NCBI GenBank assembly: GCA_019359075.1
Contig: JAHHIB010000036.1
Location: 1 to 64,000 of the forward strand
Length of the DNA stretch: 64,000 nucleotides
Source: Kalymmatonema hyalinum WJT4-NPBG1
Lineage (GTDB): Bacteria > Cyanobacteriota > Cyanobacteriia > Cyanobacteriales > Nostocaceae
Direction: 5' to 3'
Shown here: piece after piece, positions 29,794 through 39,180 of the stretch
Layout: each line of letters begins with the position of its first letter
How positions within the stretch are numbered: position 1 is the stretch's first letter
Notes under the pieces: model-generated
Database searches by the model: none
What the model was told of the DNA's origin: nothing
The model's input: only the letters and a program-made list of their open reading frames with translations
Translations under genes and position numbers: made by a program

Positions 29794-29845
29794 AAATAGT
29801 AAGGTTGTTTTTTTGATTTTAGTTAATTGTTCAAGCTTGCTTTTC

Positions 29846-30739
29846 TTATTTAAGTGTGCGACTCGTTGCCCAACGGGCAATGATATTTGTCAGCAGAACC
29901 AACAACACCAAAATCAGCGCCGCCGCCCAAGCGAGTGACTGCAAATTTTCATACGGCGAAGTACCATAGTTGTAAACAAAAACAGCAAGAGAAGGTGTGG
30001 GTGCAAATAAGCCACTGGGCCAGTACTGAGAGGCTAGAGCAGTAAACAGTAAAGGTGCGGTTTCTCCAGACGCACGAGCGATCGCCAAAGTGACCCCAGT
30101 GACAATTGCTGGTACAGCTGCTGGTAACACCACTTGGGAGACTGTTTGAAACTTAGTTGCTCCTAACCCCGTAGCGGCTTGGCGCAAATCTTGTGAGACT
30201 AATTGCAAGGATTCGTCAGTGGTTCGCACTATAATGGGCAACATCAAGATCCCCAGAGCCACTCCCCCAGCCACAGCTGAGAATGTACCAGTGGTCACAA
30301 CCACAACTGCATAAGCAAATACTCCAGCAATAATCGAGGGAACTCCGCTCAAAATATTGGTAGCAAACCGAACCCAGCGAGATATTTTCCCAGAGCTAAA
30401 CTCTGTCAAATAAATTGCTGCCAAAACTCCAAAAGGAATGCTAAATAGTGCAGCAAGTGCTACTACTATTATTGTTCCGACAATGGCATGACCAAAACCT
30501 CCTCCCGGTACGAACGGCGGCGGTGGTAATGTGGTAAATATGTTCAAATTAAAACTGCTGAAGCCTCGCAAGAGGACGTAAATCAACACTGCCAGCAACG
30601 GCAAAAGAGACAATATTCCGCATACAAATGCTAAAACCGTCATCACCGTGTTAAACAACGTCCGGGAAGACGAGCGAGAGTAAGCCAGACTCTTGCGTCC
30701 CGATCCACCAGAGGATTGCTCTGAAAAACTAGAAGTCAT
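29846..30739 (-). CDS. pstA: Phosphate ABC transporter permease PstA
   Basis: 297 residues with six membrane segments. The EAA-like loop is [23 protein letters not shown], and [14 protein letters not shown] is typical of PstA. Residues 1-25 are a Ser-rich cytosolic leader. It starts 19 bases after pstC ends, in the order pstS-pstC-pstA-pstB. Confidence 0.95.
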   Translation of the reverse strand: MTSSFSEQSSGGSGRKSLAYSRSSSRTLFNTVMTVLAFVCGILSLLPLLAVLIYVLLRGFSSFNLNIFTTLPPPPFVPGGGFGHAIVGTIIVVALAALFSIPFGVLAAIYLTEFSSGKISRWVRFATNILSGVPSIIAGVFAYAVVVVTTGTFSAVAGGVALGILMLPIIVRTTDESLQLVSQDLRQAATGLGATKFQTVSQVVLPAAVPAIVTGVTLAIARASGETAPLLFTALASQYWPSGLFAPTPSLAVFVYNYGTSPYENLQSLAWAAALILVLLVLLTNIIARWATSRTLK

Positions 30740-30758
30740 ATTTTAACACACCCAAATG

Positions 30759-31715
30759 CTACAGTCGCTTGACTCGTAGTACTATCAACTCTGCCAAAAT
30801 GTTGACAATAAAAGTTAAAACAAACAGAATTAACGCTGCGTACATTAAAGCTGCAATTTGCAGTCCGCCTGCTTCTGAAAATTGACTAGCCAACAGAGAA
30901 GAAATCGTATTGCCTGGTGCAAACAGCGAGGCGTTAACGTTATTGGAGTTTCCAATCAATATAGTGACAGCCATTGTTTCTCCCATCGCCCGCCCGAGTC
31001 CCAGCATCACAGCACTCACAATGCCAGAAAAGGCAGCTGGGATGAGAACCTTCAAAATTGTCTCCCAACGGGTGGCTCCCAGTCCCAGAGCTGCTTGACG
31101 CAAAGTAGGGGGTAGGGAAATCAGCGCATCGCGAGAGATGGCTGTGATGATCGGCAAAGTCATAATGGCTAAGATGACTCCAGCAGCCAACATATTTGGT
31201 CCTGTGGGAACGGTGCTAAAAATTGGCAAAAAGCCTAAGGAAGAATTGAGAAATTTTCCCACGCTTGTTAACGGGGGAACTAAAACAAAAAATCCCCATA
31301 TTCCATACACAATGCTAGGAATGGCTGCTAGCAGTTCTACCAAGAAAACCAGCACTAACCGCACTTTTGATGGTAGGAAATTTTCGCTTAGCAACACAGC
31401 TGTGCCAACGCCAATTGGTACAGCTATCAACAAACCAATAAAAGCACTCACTAAAGTGCCGTAAATTTGCGGTAGTGCTCCATACTCATTTGTAACAGGG
31501 TTCCAAGTGCTGTTAACTAAAAAGCTAGCACCATACTTTTGAATAGCAGGCCACGCCTGAATGGTAACCTGAACGGCTATCCATACTAGGATGGCAGCAA
31601 TCGCCAATGCAAAAATCCGAGTCAGCCAAATAAAGCCACGATCCAGTGACTTTTCTGCTTGAGAAGGTGGTTTAACTATTGGAATCTGGGCTTGTGTAGT
31701 CATGAGGAAACCCAT
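30759..31715 (-). CDS. pstC: Phosphate ABC transporter permease PstC
   Basis: 318 residues, six membrane segments. The loop TLRQAALGLGATRWETILKVLIP couples to PstB. FLVNSTWNPVTNEYGALPQIYGTL is the typical periplasmic stretch of PstC. ATG at 31703 is an equally possible start (four residues shorter). Between it and pstS lies a short gap with an AATTCAAA repeat. Confidence 0.95.
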   Translation of the reverse strand: MGFLMTTQAQIPIVKPPSQAEKSLDRGFIWLTRIFALAIAAILVWIAVQVTIQAWPAIQKYGASFLVNSTWNPVTNEYGALPQIYGTLVSAFIGLLIAVPIGVGTAVLLSENFLPSKVRLVLVFLVELLAAIPSIVYGIWGFFVLVPPLTSVGKFLNSSLGFLPIFSTVPTGPNMLAAGVILAIMTLPIITAISRDALISLPPTLRQAALGLGATRWETILKVLIPAAFSGIVSAVMLGLGRAMGETMAVTILIGNSNNVNASLFAPGNTISSLLASQFSEAGGLQIAALMYAALILFVLTFIVNILAELIVLRVKRL

Positions 31716-31802
31716 TAATGACAGAAGAAGTGGGAGCGAACCACACCAAGAAATTCAAAATTCAAAATTCATTTCTGTACGGCATTCGATAAGCTAAGCG
31801 TG

Positions 31803-32987
31803 CTATTTGCTAGCGCTGGCACCAGTAGCACTGCCACCCCCACTAATTTTATAATCTGGGCTGATTGCATCGGCTGCCGTTGTCACTTTTTGAACCACGC
31901 TTTGGGGGAGAGGAACGTAGCCTAGTTGTGTAGCAATTTTTTGACCTTCTGTCAAGCCGTACTCAATCATGGCTTCTACTGCTTTGGCTTTTGTGGCATC
32001 GGAATATTTCTTGTTAGCCAGAATCCAAGTGTAGGTAACAATCGGATAAGAATCGTTACCTTCTGGGTCTGCAATGAAGGCGCGGAGATTTTCTGGCAAG
32101 GTTACTGCTTCGAGGGTTTTAGCTGCTGATTCATCGCTAGGTGCAACAAATTGCTTAGATTTATTTTCCAAAGTAGCAAAATTGAGTTTACTATTTTTGG
32201 CGTAAGCGTACTCGACGTAACCAACTGAGCCTTGAGTTTGTTGTATTTGGGCAGTAACACCATCATTGCCCTTAGCAGCAACTCCCGCAGGCCAGTTGAC
32301 AGTTTTACCACTGCCTACTTTAGACTTCCATTCTGGATTAATTGCACTCAAGTGTTGCGTAAATACACCCGTGGTGCCACTACCTTCAGAACGATGCACA
32401 GTTGTAATTGGCGTGTTGGGAAGCTTGGCACCAGGGTTAGCAGCAGCAATTTTCGGGTCGTTCCAAGACTTAATTGTGCCTAAGAAGATACCACTATAAA
32501 CATCCCGTGGAAGCTTTAGTCCCTCTACACCAGGCAGGTTGTAAGCCAGCACAATGCTACCCGCAGTCATAGGTAGCAAAAGTACGCCATTTTGCACCTT
32601 TTGGATTTCTTCATCCGTCATAGCAACGTCGCTGGCACCAAAGTCTACAAGACCTTTGGTAAATTGCTCAATTCCAGCACCGCTACCAACTGGTTGATAG
32701 TTGACTTGGAGATTAGGATATTTCTGGTTTAAAGCTTGGAACCAAGTTTGGTACAGCGGTGCAGGGAAGGTGGCACCAGCCCCATTCAATCTTACATTTC
32801 CACCTAGGTCTAGTTTGCCTGGAGCAGTAGCCGTTGTATTAGTAGCAGCACCAGGAGAGGATTCGCCAGTGGTAGCACCGTTTTGCGCTTGCTGTCCACC
32901 GCAAGCCGCCAAAGTAGCACCCAGTGCTAATACTGAAATTTTTCTTGTTAAGTGAGAACAATTATTTACAGGGTAACGAAAAAACAT
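31803..32987 (-). CDS. pstS: Periplasmic phosphate-binding lipoprotein PstS
   Basis: 394 residues. Signal peptide with lipobox LAAC and Cys at residue 29, so the mature protein is membrane-anchored. A Gly/Thr/Ala linker precedes the phosphate-binding core GAGATFPAPLYQTWF, GSGAGIEQFTKG and HRSEGSGTTGVFT. It delivers phosphate to PstCAB. A Pho-box-like site lies upstream at 33035-33058, so it is likely PhoB/SphR-controlled. Confidence 0.95.
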   Translation of the reverse strand: MFFRYPVNNCSHLTRKISVLALGATLAACGGQQAQNGATTGESSPGAATNTTATAPGKLDLGGNVRLNGAGATFPAPLYQTWFQALNQKYPNLQVNYQPVGSGAGIEQFTKGLVDFGASDVAMTDEEIQKVQNGVLLLPMTAGSIVLAYNLPGVEGLKLPRDVYSGIFLGTIKSWNDPKIAAANPGAKLPNTPITTVHRSEGSGTTGVFTQHLSAINPEWKSKVGSGKTVNWPAGVAAKGNDGVTAQIQQTQGSVGYVEYAYAKNSKLNFATLENKSKQFVAPSDESAAKTLEAVTLPENLRAFIADPEGNDSYPIVTYTWILANKKYSDATKAKAVEAMIEYGLTEGQKIATQLGYVPLPQSVVQKVTTAADAISPDYKISGGGSATGASASK

Positions 32988-33771
32988 GGATGTGTAGTTT
33001 TGGTTATTTTCCAGCTAAGCGTTTATACTATACAACTACAAAGTAAAGATAAGGTTAACATAATTGGAATCACTACTTTTTCATACCCTAAATATTGCAA
33101 AATTTAATCTTCTTGACTGGAGGAATCTTTATGGCTGCAATCATTGAATTCGGACAACAAATGATACATTAGTACATTAGTTTTAGTAGAAGACAGACAA
33201 AAACAAGTGACACGAGGATGGTAATGTAGAGAGTTCATCCTCTTAAAGAATGAGAAATTACTCTTAGACAGTTAGATGTGGTCAATTTAGCATTTTTAAG
33301 TTGTTTAAATTTATAAAATAGCAATCCTGCTGAAATTTAAGCAGAATATGGCAGGAGAAAGCATGGAAGAAGAGATAGCAATTTCTAAGGAAAAGCCTTT
33401 GTCTCCCTCTTGCCCTTATCCTAGTAGTTGGTTAAAACAATGTGTTCTTACTATAGGAAAGTCTCACAACTGTGCCTCAAGCAGATTTTGGCAAAGCGTA
33501 AAATTTTGTCATCTTTTGAGGTGGAAAATGCTTATGAGAAGAACTTGTAGCTGCCTGCTGTTGGCACTAAGTTCAACTCAGCAGTAAGCTGTGTATAGCT
33601 TAAGGTTTATACCAAAAGAGTGACCAGGTTTTCTTCACTGCCCAGCAAGGCTTTATATAATTTGAGGATTAAATTTGCCTGGTGTATGTATATTTTTCAA
33701 CTATAGATTAAAAAATAAAATAATATTAATTACACTTTTGTACGAGAGTCCTTTGCATGAGTGCCTTGTAA
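32988..33771. other. Divergent intergenic region between pstS and bioY
   Basis: 784 bp. It holds the Pho-box-like site, a 13-codon frame with a strong GGAGGA at 33131-33172, and an unconvincing 74-codon frame from the ATG at 33363. That frame has AGGAGA upstream but a composition unlike a real gene (many Ser, Cys, Leu). I see no other structure. Confidence 0.4.
33035..33058 (-). promoter_or_regulatory. Candidate Pho box upstream of pstS
   Basis: On the minus strand TTAACCTT-ATC-TTTACTTT gives two 8-base units with 3-base spacing, the pattern described for cyanobacterial Pho boxes (CTTAACCT repeats). It lies about 50-70 bases upstream of the pstS start. The second unit is weak. Confidence 0.45.
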
Positions 33772-34362
33772 ATGCTAGCCGCATCCAATCAATTACTATG
33801 GTCTATGATTGGCTTACTGCTAACGATGGGTGGTACATTTCTAGAAGCCTATGTCACCACCTTACCCTGGAATTGGAGCCAGCATGGAATTCATACTTTG
33901 TCTGTGGGTGTCACCTATCAAATTGGTGGGGTGCTGCTCGTTGGTTGTTTAGGGGGCAAGAACGCTGGTGCGCTCTCGCAAATCGCATATTTAGTGATGG
34001 GATTAACTTTGTTACCTGTCTTTGCTGACGGTGGCGGCATTGGTTATGTGAAGTTGTCCCAGTTTGGTTATTTGCTTGGTTTTATCCCTGGAGCTTGGAT
34101 TTGTGGGTTTTTCGCCTTTAAAGCGAGACCTCGGCTAGAAACTCTCACCTTTAGTTGTTTTTGTGGCTTGTTAACTGTCCACTTGTGCGGTATTACTTAT
34201 TTGATTATCAGCTATGTTTTTCAATGGAAAGGAACAGAAACTCTGTCTGTGATGCAAGAAGCAATGCTCACATACTCCTGGTTGGCACTGCCTGGACAAC
34301 TATCGGTAGTTTGCGCTGTCGTTGTTATAGCATATGTGCTACGCCACCTAATGTTTTACTAG
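33772..34362 (+). CDS. bioY: Biotin transporter BioY
   Basis: 196 residues with about six hydrophobic segments. HTLSVGVTYQIGGVLLVGCLGGKNAGALSQIAYLVMGL and GYLLGFIPGAWICGFF are the BioY signature regions. This is the S-component of a biotin ECF transporter. Cyanobacteria often carry BioY alone, with no adjacent BioM/BioN, as here. ATG at 33772. Confidence 0.9.
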   Translation: MLAASNQLLWSMIGLLLTMGGTFLEAYVTTLPWNWSQHGIHTLSVGVTYQIGGVLLVGCLGGKNAGALSQIAYLVMGLTLLPVFADGGGIGYVKLSQFGYLLGFIPGAWICGFFAFKARPRLETLTFSCFCGLLTVHLCGITYLIISYVFQWKGTETLSVMQEAMLTYSWLALPGQLSVVCAVVVIAYVLRHLMFY

Positions 34363-34398
34363 TCATGAGTTTTTAGTGGTGTGTCCTTTGTCCTGTGC

Positions 34399-34560
34399 GC
34401 AAATGACAAATGACCCTTCGGGTATCTCCTCCAGACGCCTTCGCACTTACGCCAATCGCCGCCGAGTTGGAAACCTTAAGCGAAGTTTCCGCTTGTTGGG
34501 AAACCCGCCTACAGAACTTCTGGCGTTGCAGCGCTGGCTCACAAATGACAAATGACAAAT
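34399..34560. repeat. Composite dispersed repeat between bioY and lspA
   Basis: Contains GGAAACCTTAAGC, GAAGTTTCC (inverted arms GGAAAC/GTTTCC) and two ACAAATGAC heptamer-like units just before lspA. This kind of palindromic mosaic is common in Nostocales. It creates an in-frame upstream extension of lspA (from an ATG at 34410) that I regard as non-coding. Confidence 0.55.
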
Positions 34561-34565
34561 TCGCC

Positions 34566-35036
34566 ATGCGTTTAAAAAATCTCCTGTTCTGGATTGCTGC
34601 CTTGTTAGCTTTTTTCTTAGACCAACTAACAAAATACTGGGTGGTGCAAACTTTTTCCTTGGGACAAACACAAGCACTACTACCGGGGGTATTTCACTTC
34701 ACCTACGTTACCAACACTGGTGCAGCTTTTAGTCTGTTAGCAGGGAAAGTAGAGTGGTTGCGCTGGCTATCTTTGGGAGTGAGTTTAGCATTGATAGCAC
34801 TGGCATCGTTTGGTCCGGTGTTACATCTTTGGGATCAACTAGGCTATGGCTTTATTTTAGGCGGAGCGATCGGTAATGGCATCGACCGATTTGTTCGGGG
34901 CTACGTCGTTGATTTTCTTGATTTTCGAGTGATTAACTTTCCAGTCTTTAATTTAGCAGATGTCTTCATTAATATCGGTATTGTTTGCCTGCTCATTGCT
35001 ACCTTTCAAAAGACTCCCACTTCAAATCGCAGGTGA
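34566..35036 (+). CDS. lspA: Lipoprotein signal peptidase (signal peptidase II)
   Basis: 156 residues from the ATG at 34566, the family's normal length; the frame extends upstream to 34410 through repeat DNA. Four membrane segments. Conserved blocks are FFLDQLTKYWV, FTYVTNTGAAFSLL, GNGIDRFVRGYVVDFLDF and FNLADVFINIG; the last two carry the catalytic Asp pair. It removes signal peptides of prolipoproteins such as PstS in the inner membrane. Confidence 0.95.
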   Translation: MRLKNLLFWIAALLAFFLDQLTKYWVVQTFSLGQTQALLPGVFHFTYVTNTGAAFSLLAGKVEWLRWLSLGVSLALIALASFGPVLHLWDQLGYGFILGGAIGNGIDRFVRGYVVDFLDFRVINFPVFNLADVFINIGIVCLLIATFQKTPTSNRR

Positions 35037-35209
35037 CGATAAAAAGTAAAAGGTAGAAGTACGATGACCTGACGAAAAAAAGCCTGGCTACCTTGCAAGA
35101 ACGGCTTTTGTGTAAAGCGTACCCTTCTCCTGTTCCAGAGCCTACGCCCCAAAGAACCTGTGCGCATGGCTTACGGGTACGCCCTACAGTGAACGTAGGC
35201 TAAAAAATC

Positions 35210-35235
35210 AAAAGTCCGCACAAGCGGACTTTTTT
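35210..35235 (+). terminator. Intrinsic terminator downstream of lspA
   Basis: AAAGTCCGC (35211-35219) pairs with GCGGACTTT (35224-35232), 4-base loop, followed by a T-run. It is the nearest strong terminator 3' of lspA. Confidence 0.85.
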
Positions 35236-35342
35236 GCCTATCCCCAGAGTTCTCGTCTGAGAGTATAAATTTTTTCTTGCAAACTATTTTCAAAAAGAAG
35301 AAGTCACAATTTGTGCAATTCCTCAACTGATGTCATCACTGA

Positions 35343-35417
35343 GGGGTTGAACCTGTTTCAAACCCCAGATCGCAATATACCCCCACGCTCATCTTTGATT
35401 CAGTGGGGGTATATTGC
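35343..35417. repeat. Two adjacent hairpins, the second with a perfect 15-bp stem
   Basis: GGGGTTGAA / TTTCAAACCCC forms a first hairpin near 35343-35366. The second is 35372-35386 paired with 35403-35417 (GCAATATACCCCCAC and its complement), loop 16 bases. No T-run follows, so a mobile-repeat origin is as likely as a terminator. Confidence 0.75.
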
Positions 35418-35518
35418 TCAACTTATGCACCAGTCACACAGAATCATAGCTGAATTCTGGCTCCTGACGACTGACGACAAATGCCGATCAAATTACGCCC
35501 AATCTAGTGTTGAGACGA

Positions 35519-36220
35519 CTACTTCGATCCACCTGAGCTAGGGTTTGTCGTGCCACCTGAACCTTGAGAGGGAGATAAAGTTGGATCGGTAGTGCTGCTG
35601 CCAGGAGCAGTAGGATCACTACTGTTGCCGGGGTTAGCAGGGCTGCCAACAGGAGGCGGGGCGAGTTCAGTAGAGCCGCCGGGGTTACCTGTGGTTCCAG
35701 GATCAGCGGGCGCTGTGCCTGGTACAGCTGTGCCGCCTGGGTTGCTGTCAGGAGCGCCTGTTGTACCGTTTGATGGAGACGTTTGAGTATCGCCTGTACC
35801 ACCAGGTAAGGTCTGTTGTTGAGTTCCATCACCGGTGCCGCTAGGGTTGCCAGCAGGAGCCGGGGGAAGATCAGTGGTGCCGCTGGGAGTGTTTAGCGTG
35901 CCAGGGTCATTTGGCGCTTTGCCTGGTACAGCTGTGCTGCCATCAGCAGGTTGCTTTTGTGTATCAGAACTGCTACCGGAAGAGCCTGGTGTAGATGCTG
36001 CTTCACCTTGACAACGGGAGTTAAGCGGGAAATCCGTGCAAAACTTTTTCTTGTCTACCCTTGGTGAAAGTTTGACTTCCCCGGGTGAGCTAGTGGATTG
36101 ACCACCTGATTGACCACCTGATTGAGCAGTCTCGAATTTGCTTGACTGGGCAAGAGCAACGTTGCTGGTTAAAGCCAGAGTCAAGGCTGTACCGATAAGG
36201 GTTAGATATTTTCCGTTCAT
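35519..36220 (-). CDS. Secreted Gly/Pro/Thr-rich repeat protein
   Basis: 233 residues from the ATG at 36220, chosen because GGAGG lies 9 bases upstream; an ATG-less extension to 36238 is unlikely. A signal peptide (NGKYLTLIGTALTLALTSNV, cut after ALA) precedes a region with FCTDFPLNSRCQGE, a two-Cys motif found in several cyanobacterial exported proteins. The remaining 150 residues are low-complexity with repeated units such as GGTAVPGTAPADPGTTG. No enzyme domain. It could be a cell-surface or sheath protein (inference). Confidence 0.7.
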   Translation of the reverse strand: MNGKYLTLIGTALTLALTSNVALAQSSKFETAQSGGQSGGQSTSSPGEVKLSPRVDKKKFCTDFPLNSRCQGEAASTPGSSGSSSDTQKQPADGSTAVPGKAPNDPGTLNTPSGTTDLPPAPAGNPSGTGDGTQQQTLPGGTGDTQTSPSNGTTGAPDSNPGGTAVPGTAPADPGTTGNPGGSTELAPPPVGSPANPGNSSDPTAPGSSTTDPTLSPSQGSGGTTNPSSGGSK

Positions 36221-36665
36221 ATTACTTAACCTCCACACCTCAACGGAATACTTCCGCTTATTAAACCAAAAGATTAGCTTTTAGAAAATCATCCTAAATG
36301 AAGATCTGTATTTTTGCTTTAAAATGTGCTTATGTGTTACAACGGGAAAATTTATCTGTTTTATTTATCCAGTGCTAGTTAATAGAAATACAAAATCAAA
36401 AGTAGCAACTTTACATTTCTTCAATAGATGAAACATAGACTAGGCAAAGGCTACAAGCAAAGAAGAAAAAATCTTAGCGATATATAAAGATGTGACAAAA
36501 TTAACAACATAAGTCAAATTATATATATATCTTAGTGTCAAATTGAATCGGGAACAATTCGGTGCAACCAACGTCCTCATAGGCTTATGAGTACAATGGT
36601 CGAATACAAGCAGCGAGATTATAGTGCGTCCGATTCCTTACTAATAAACGTGGTGTGAATAGCCG
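36221..36665. other. Divergent promoter region
   Basis: 445 bp, AT-rich (with an ATATATATATATC run near 36522), between the secreted-protein gene and the penicillin-binding protein gene. I see no operator or gene. Confidence 0.5.
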
Positions 36666-38936
36666 ATGAGTTCCCCCCAACCGCCTCAAAAGCCACAAAC
36701 TTTGCTTGGTCAGATAACTCAAGCAGTACAAACAATTCAAGCTAGAGTCGATTTTTCCAAACTGGCGCTGAAACCAAATGCCAAAGTACCAGAACTTTGG
36801 GTGCAGGATGCGGGGGCGGATAAGGCGGAGGTGTATCCGTTGTTGGGCGATCGCTACATCATCGGTCGCAGTTCCAAATCCTGCGATATTGTTGTCCGCA
36901 ACCCAGTTGTTAGCCAAATTCATTTGTCTTTAGCACGAGATTCTACTCAAAGACAACCGGTTTTTGTCATTAAAGATGAAAACTCTACAAATGGCATTTA
37001 TCGGGGTAAGCGTCGGCTCACTTCTTTGGAATTGCGTCATGGCGATATCTTGACCCTCGGACCTCCTGAACTCGCCGCCTCAGTCAGACTGCAATATGTC
37101 GATCCACCGCCTTGGTATGTAACAGGAGGAACTTGGGCTGGTTACGGTGTCGGTGGAATCACAGCTCTGATGGCGCTCGTCATTGGCGTGGAATGGCTCA
37201 AATTTGATGTCAAACCCCTACCCGGACCAACGCAAGCGCCCGTGGTGATTTATGCTCGTGATGCCACTACCAAGTTACGCGAACCTCGGACGACTGCTCA
37301 TATAGATATGAAGCGGTTGCAGGACTTTGGTCCTTACTTGCCAACGGCAGTCGTTGCCTCAGAAGATAGTCGTTATTACTGGCACTTTGGAGTTGACCCC
37401 TTGGGGATTTTGCGAGCGGTGTTCATTAACACGCAAAGTGGTGACGTCCAACAAGGGGCCAGTACAGTGACCCAGCAAGTTGCGAGGAGTTTGTTCCGCG
37501 ATTATGTAGGCAGGCAAGACTCGCTTGGTCGCAAATTCCGAGAAGCGATGGTTGCCCTGAAATTAGAAACGTTTTACAGCAAAGATTACATCTTGCTGAC
37601 TTATTTAAATCGGGTTTTCTTAGGAGCGGATACTTCAGGGTTTGAGGATGCTGCTCGCTATTACTTTGACAAGTCAGCAAAAGAATTGACACTGTCTGAA
37701 GCAGCAACGTTAGTGGCAATTTTACCTGCTCCCAACGGCTTCGATTATTGTGCAGGAGATAGCCAAAATAAGCTCAGAACGATTGAATACCGCAATCGCG
37801 TACTGAAGCGGATGCTGGAGATGGGTAAAATCAAACAAGATGACTATAACCGCTCTAGGCGATCGCCCATCGAAATTAGCCCTAAAGTCTGCGAACGGCA
37901 AGCAAAAACAATTGCTCCTTATTTTTATAGTTATGTCTTCCAAGAACTAGAAAATATTCTGGGAAAGGAACTGGCAACAGAAGGGAACTTTATCATTGAA
38001 ACCCAACTCGATCCAGCAATTCAAGCACAAGCAGAAGTCGCGTTGCGTAATCATGTCCGCACTGGTAAGTCATCTTTTAATTTTTCGCAAGGAGCGATGG
38101 TGACGCTTGATTCGAGCAATGGAGCAATAATCGCAATGGTAGGAGGCACGGATTATAGAACAAGCCAGTTCAATCGTGCTGTTCAGGCAAAAAGACAACC
38201 AGGTTCCACCTTCAAAATCTTTGCTTACGCAGCTGCTATCGAGCAAGGGATTTCATCAGATAAGTATTATTCTTGTGCCCCTTATCGTTGGCAAGGCTTT
38301 ACCTACAAACCTTGTCGGACTGGCGCTGGTAGTTTGGATATTGCTAGAGGGCTTGCCTTATCTGAAAACCCGATTGCTTTGAGGGTTGCTCAAGAAGTCG
38401 GGCTGGATAAAGTCGTGGCGATGGCGCGAGAGTTAGGGGTGAGGTCAAAGCTAGATCCAGTTCCTGGCTTGGTGCTGGGTCAAAGTGTGGTGAATGTTAT
38501 GGAGATGACTGGTGCATTTGGCGCTATTGGCAATGGCGGTGTATGGAATCGCCCTCATGCAATTAGCCGGATTTTAGATAGCAGTGATTGCCGTGACCAA
38601 AACGACCCTAAAACTTGCCGCGTGATTTACTCTTATGACCAAGACGCAGAGGCTAATAAACGAGTGCTGCAAACGAACATAGCTGATACAATGACTCGTC
38701 TTTTGCGCGGCGTCGTAACAAACGGTACTGGTCGCAGTGCTGCCATAGGACTAGGGGAAGCAGGAAAAACCGGTACAACAGATAAAAACGTTGACTTGTG
38801 GTTTATTGGCTTTGTTCCCAGTCGGCGACTAGTCACTGGTATTTGGCTGGGAAACGACAACAATTCCCCCACATCTGGAAGTAGCGCTCAAGCTGCTCAA
38901 TTATGGGGAAATTATATGGGTAAAATTACACGTTAA
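36666..38936 (+). CDS. Class A penicillin-binding protein with N-terminal FHA domain
   Basis: 756 residues. Residues about 55-135 are a forkhead-associated domain (YIIGRSSKSCDIVVRNPVVSQIHLSL), a phospho-Thr reader. A membrane anchor lies at about 155-180. The GT51 transglycosylase follows (VASEDSRYYWHFGVDP, GASTVTQQVARSLF), then the transpeptidase with S514-T-F-K517, SEN near 569 and KTGTT at 701-705. It polymerises and crosslinks peptidoglycan in the periplasm; the FHA part should face the cytosol and may read a Ser/Thr kinase signal (inference). Confidence 0.93.
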   Translation: MSSPQPPQKPQTLLGQITQAVQTIQARVDFSKLALKPNAKVPELWVQDAGADKAEVYPLLGDRYIIGRSSKSCDIVVRNPVVSQIHLSLARDSTQRQPVFVIKDENSTNGIYRGKRRLTSLELRHGDILTLGPPELAASVRLQYVDPPPWYVTGGTWAGYGVGGITALMALVIGVEWLKFDVKPLPGPTQAPVVIYARDATTKLREPRTTAHIDMKRLQDFGPYLPTAVVASEDSRYYWHFGVDPLGILRAVFINTQSGDVQQGASTVTQQVARSLFRDYVGRQDSLGRKFREAMVALKLETFYSKDYILLTYLNRVFLGADTSGFEDAARYYFDKSAKELTLSEAATLVAILPAPNGFDYCAGDSQNKLRTIEYRNRVLKRMLEMGKIKQDDYNRSRRSPIEISPKVCERQAKTIAPYFYSYVFQELENILGKELATEGNFIIETQLDPAIQAQAEVALRNHVRTGKSSFNFSQGAMVTLDSSNGAIIAMVGGTDYRTSQFNRAVQAKRQPGSTFKIFAYAAAIEQGISSDKYYSCAPYRWQGFTYKPCRTGAGSLDIARGLALSENPIALRVAQEVGLDKVVAMARELGVRSKLDPVPGLVLGQSVVNVMEMTGAFGAIGNGGVWNRPHAISRILDSSDCRDQNDPKTCRVIYSYDQDAEANKRVLQTNIADTMTRLLRGVVTNGTGRSAAIGLGEAGKTGTTDKNVDLWFIGFVPSRRLVTGIWLGNDNNSPTSGSSAQAAQLWGNYMGKITR

Positions 38937-38970
38937 GAAGAACGCAGAACACAGAACGCAGAACAGACGA

Positions 38971-39005
38971 GTTATTTCCTACTGATTCCATCAGTGGGAA
39001 ATAAC
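38971..39005 (+). terminator. Hairpin after the penicillin-binding protein gene
   Basis: GTTATTTCCTACTGA pairs with TCAGTGGGAAATAAC (one mismatch), 5-base loop. There is no T-run. Direct repeats of AGAACGCAGAAC lie just before it. Confidence 0.45.
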
Positions 39006-39180
39006 TAAAGGAATTATATAGGTGCAGATTTCCATAAATAAATACGTTCTGCTTTAAACCAAGATGAACAGAACCAGAACTGTTTTGAGTACAATCTTGC
39101 GGTAAGTGAAGAAAGAAGAAAGAAGAATCAACAAAGAGTTTTTTGTTCTTCCTTCTTTTTTCGTTGTTCATTTTTTTGTC

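Larger units (their letters stand above)
35037..35518. other. Intergenic region with several hairpins
   Basis: 482 bp between the convergent lspA and the secreted-protein gene. It holds a terminator at 35210-35235, a GCCTACG...CGTAGGC repeat at about 35141-35200, and the hairpins at 35341-35417. No gene. Confidence 0.5.

Noticed and set aside
33348-33587. 79-codon frame between pstS and bioY
   Set aside because: There is an AGGAGA before an inner ATG, but the sequence has no domain pattern and an odd composition; kept only as a remark.
34410-34565. N-terminal extension of LspA
   Set aside because: It runs through dispersed-repeat DNA and would place 52 extra residues before the first membrane helix.
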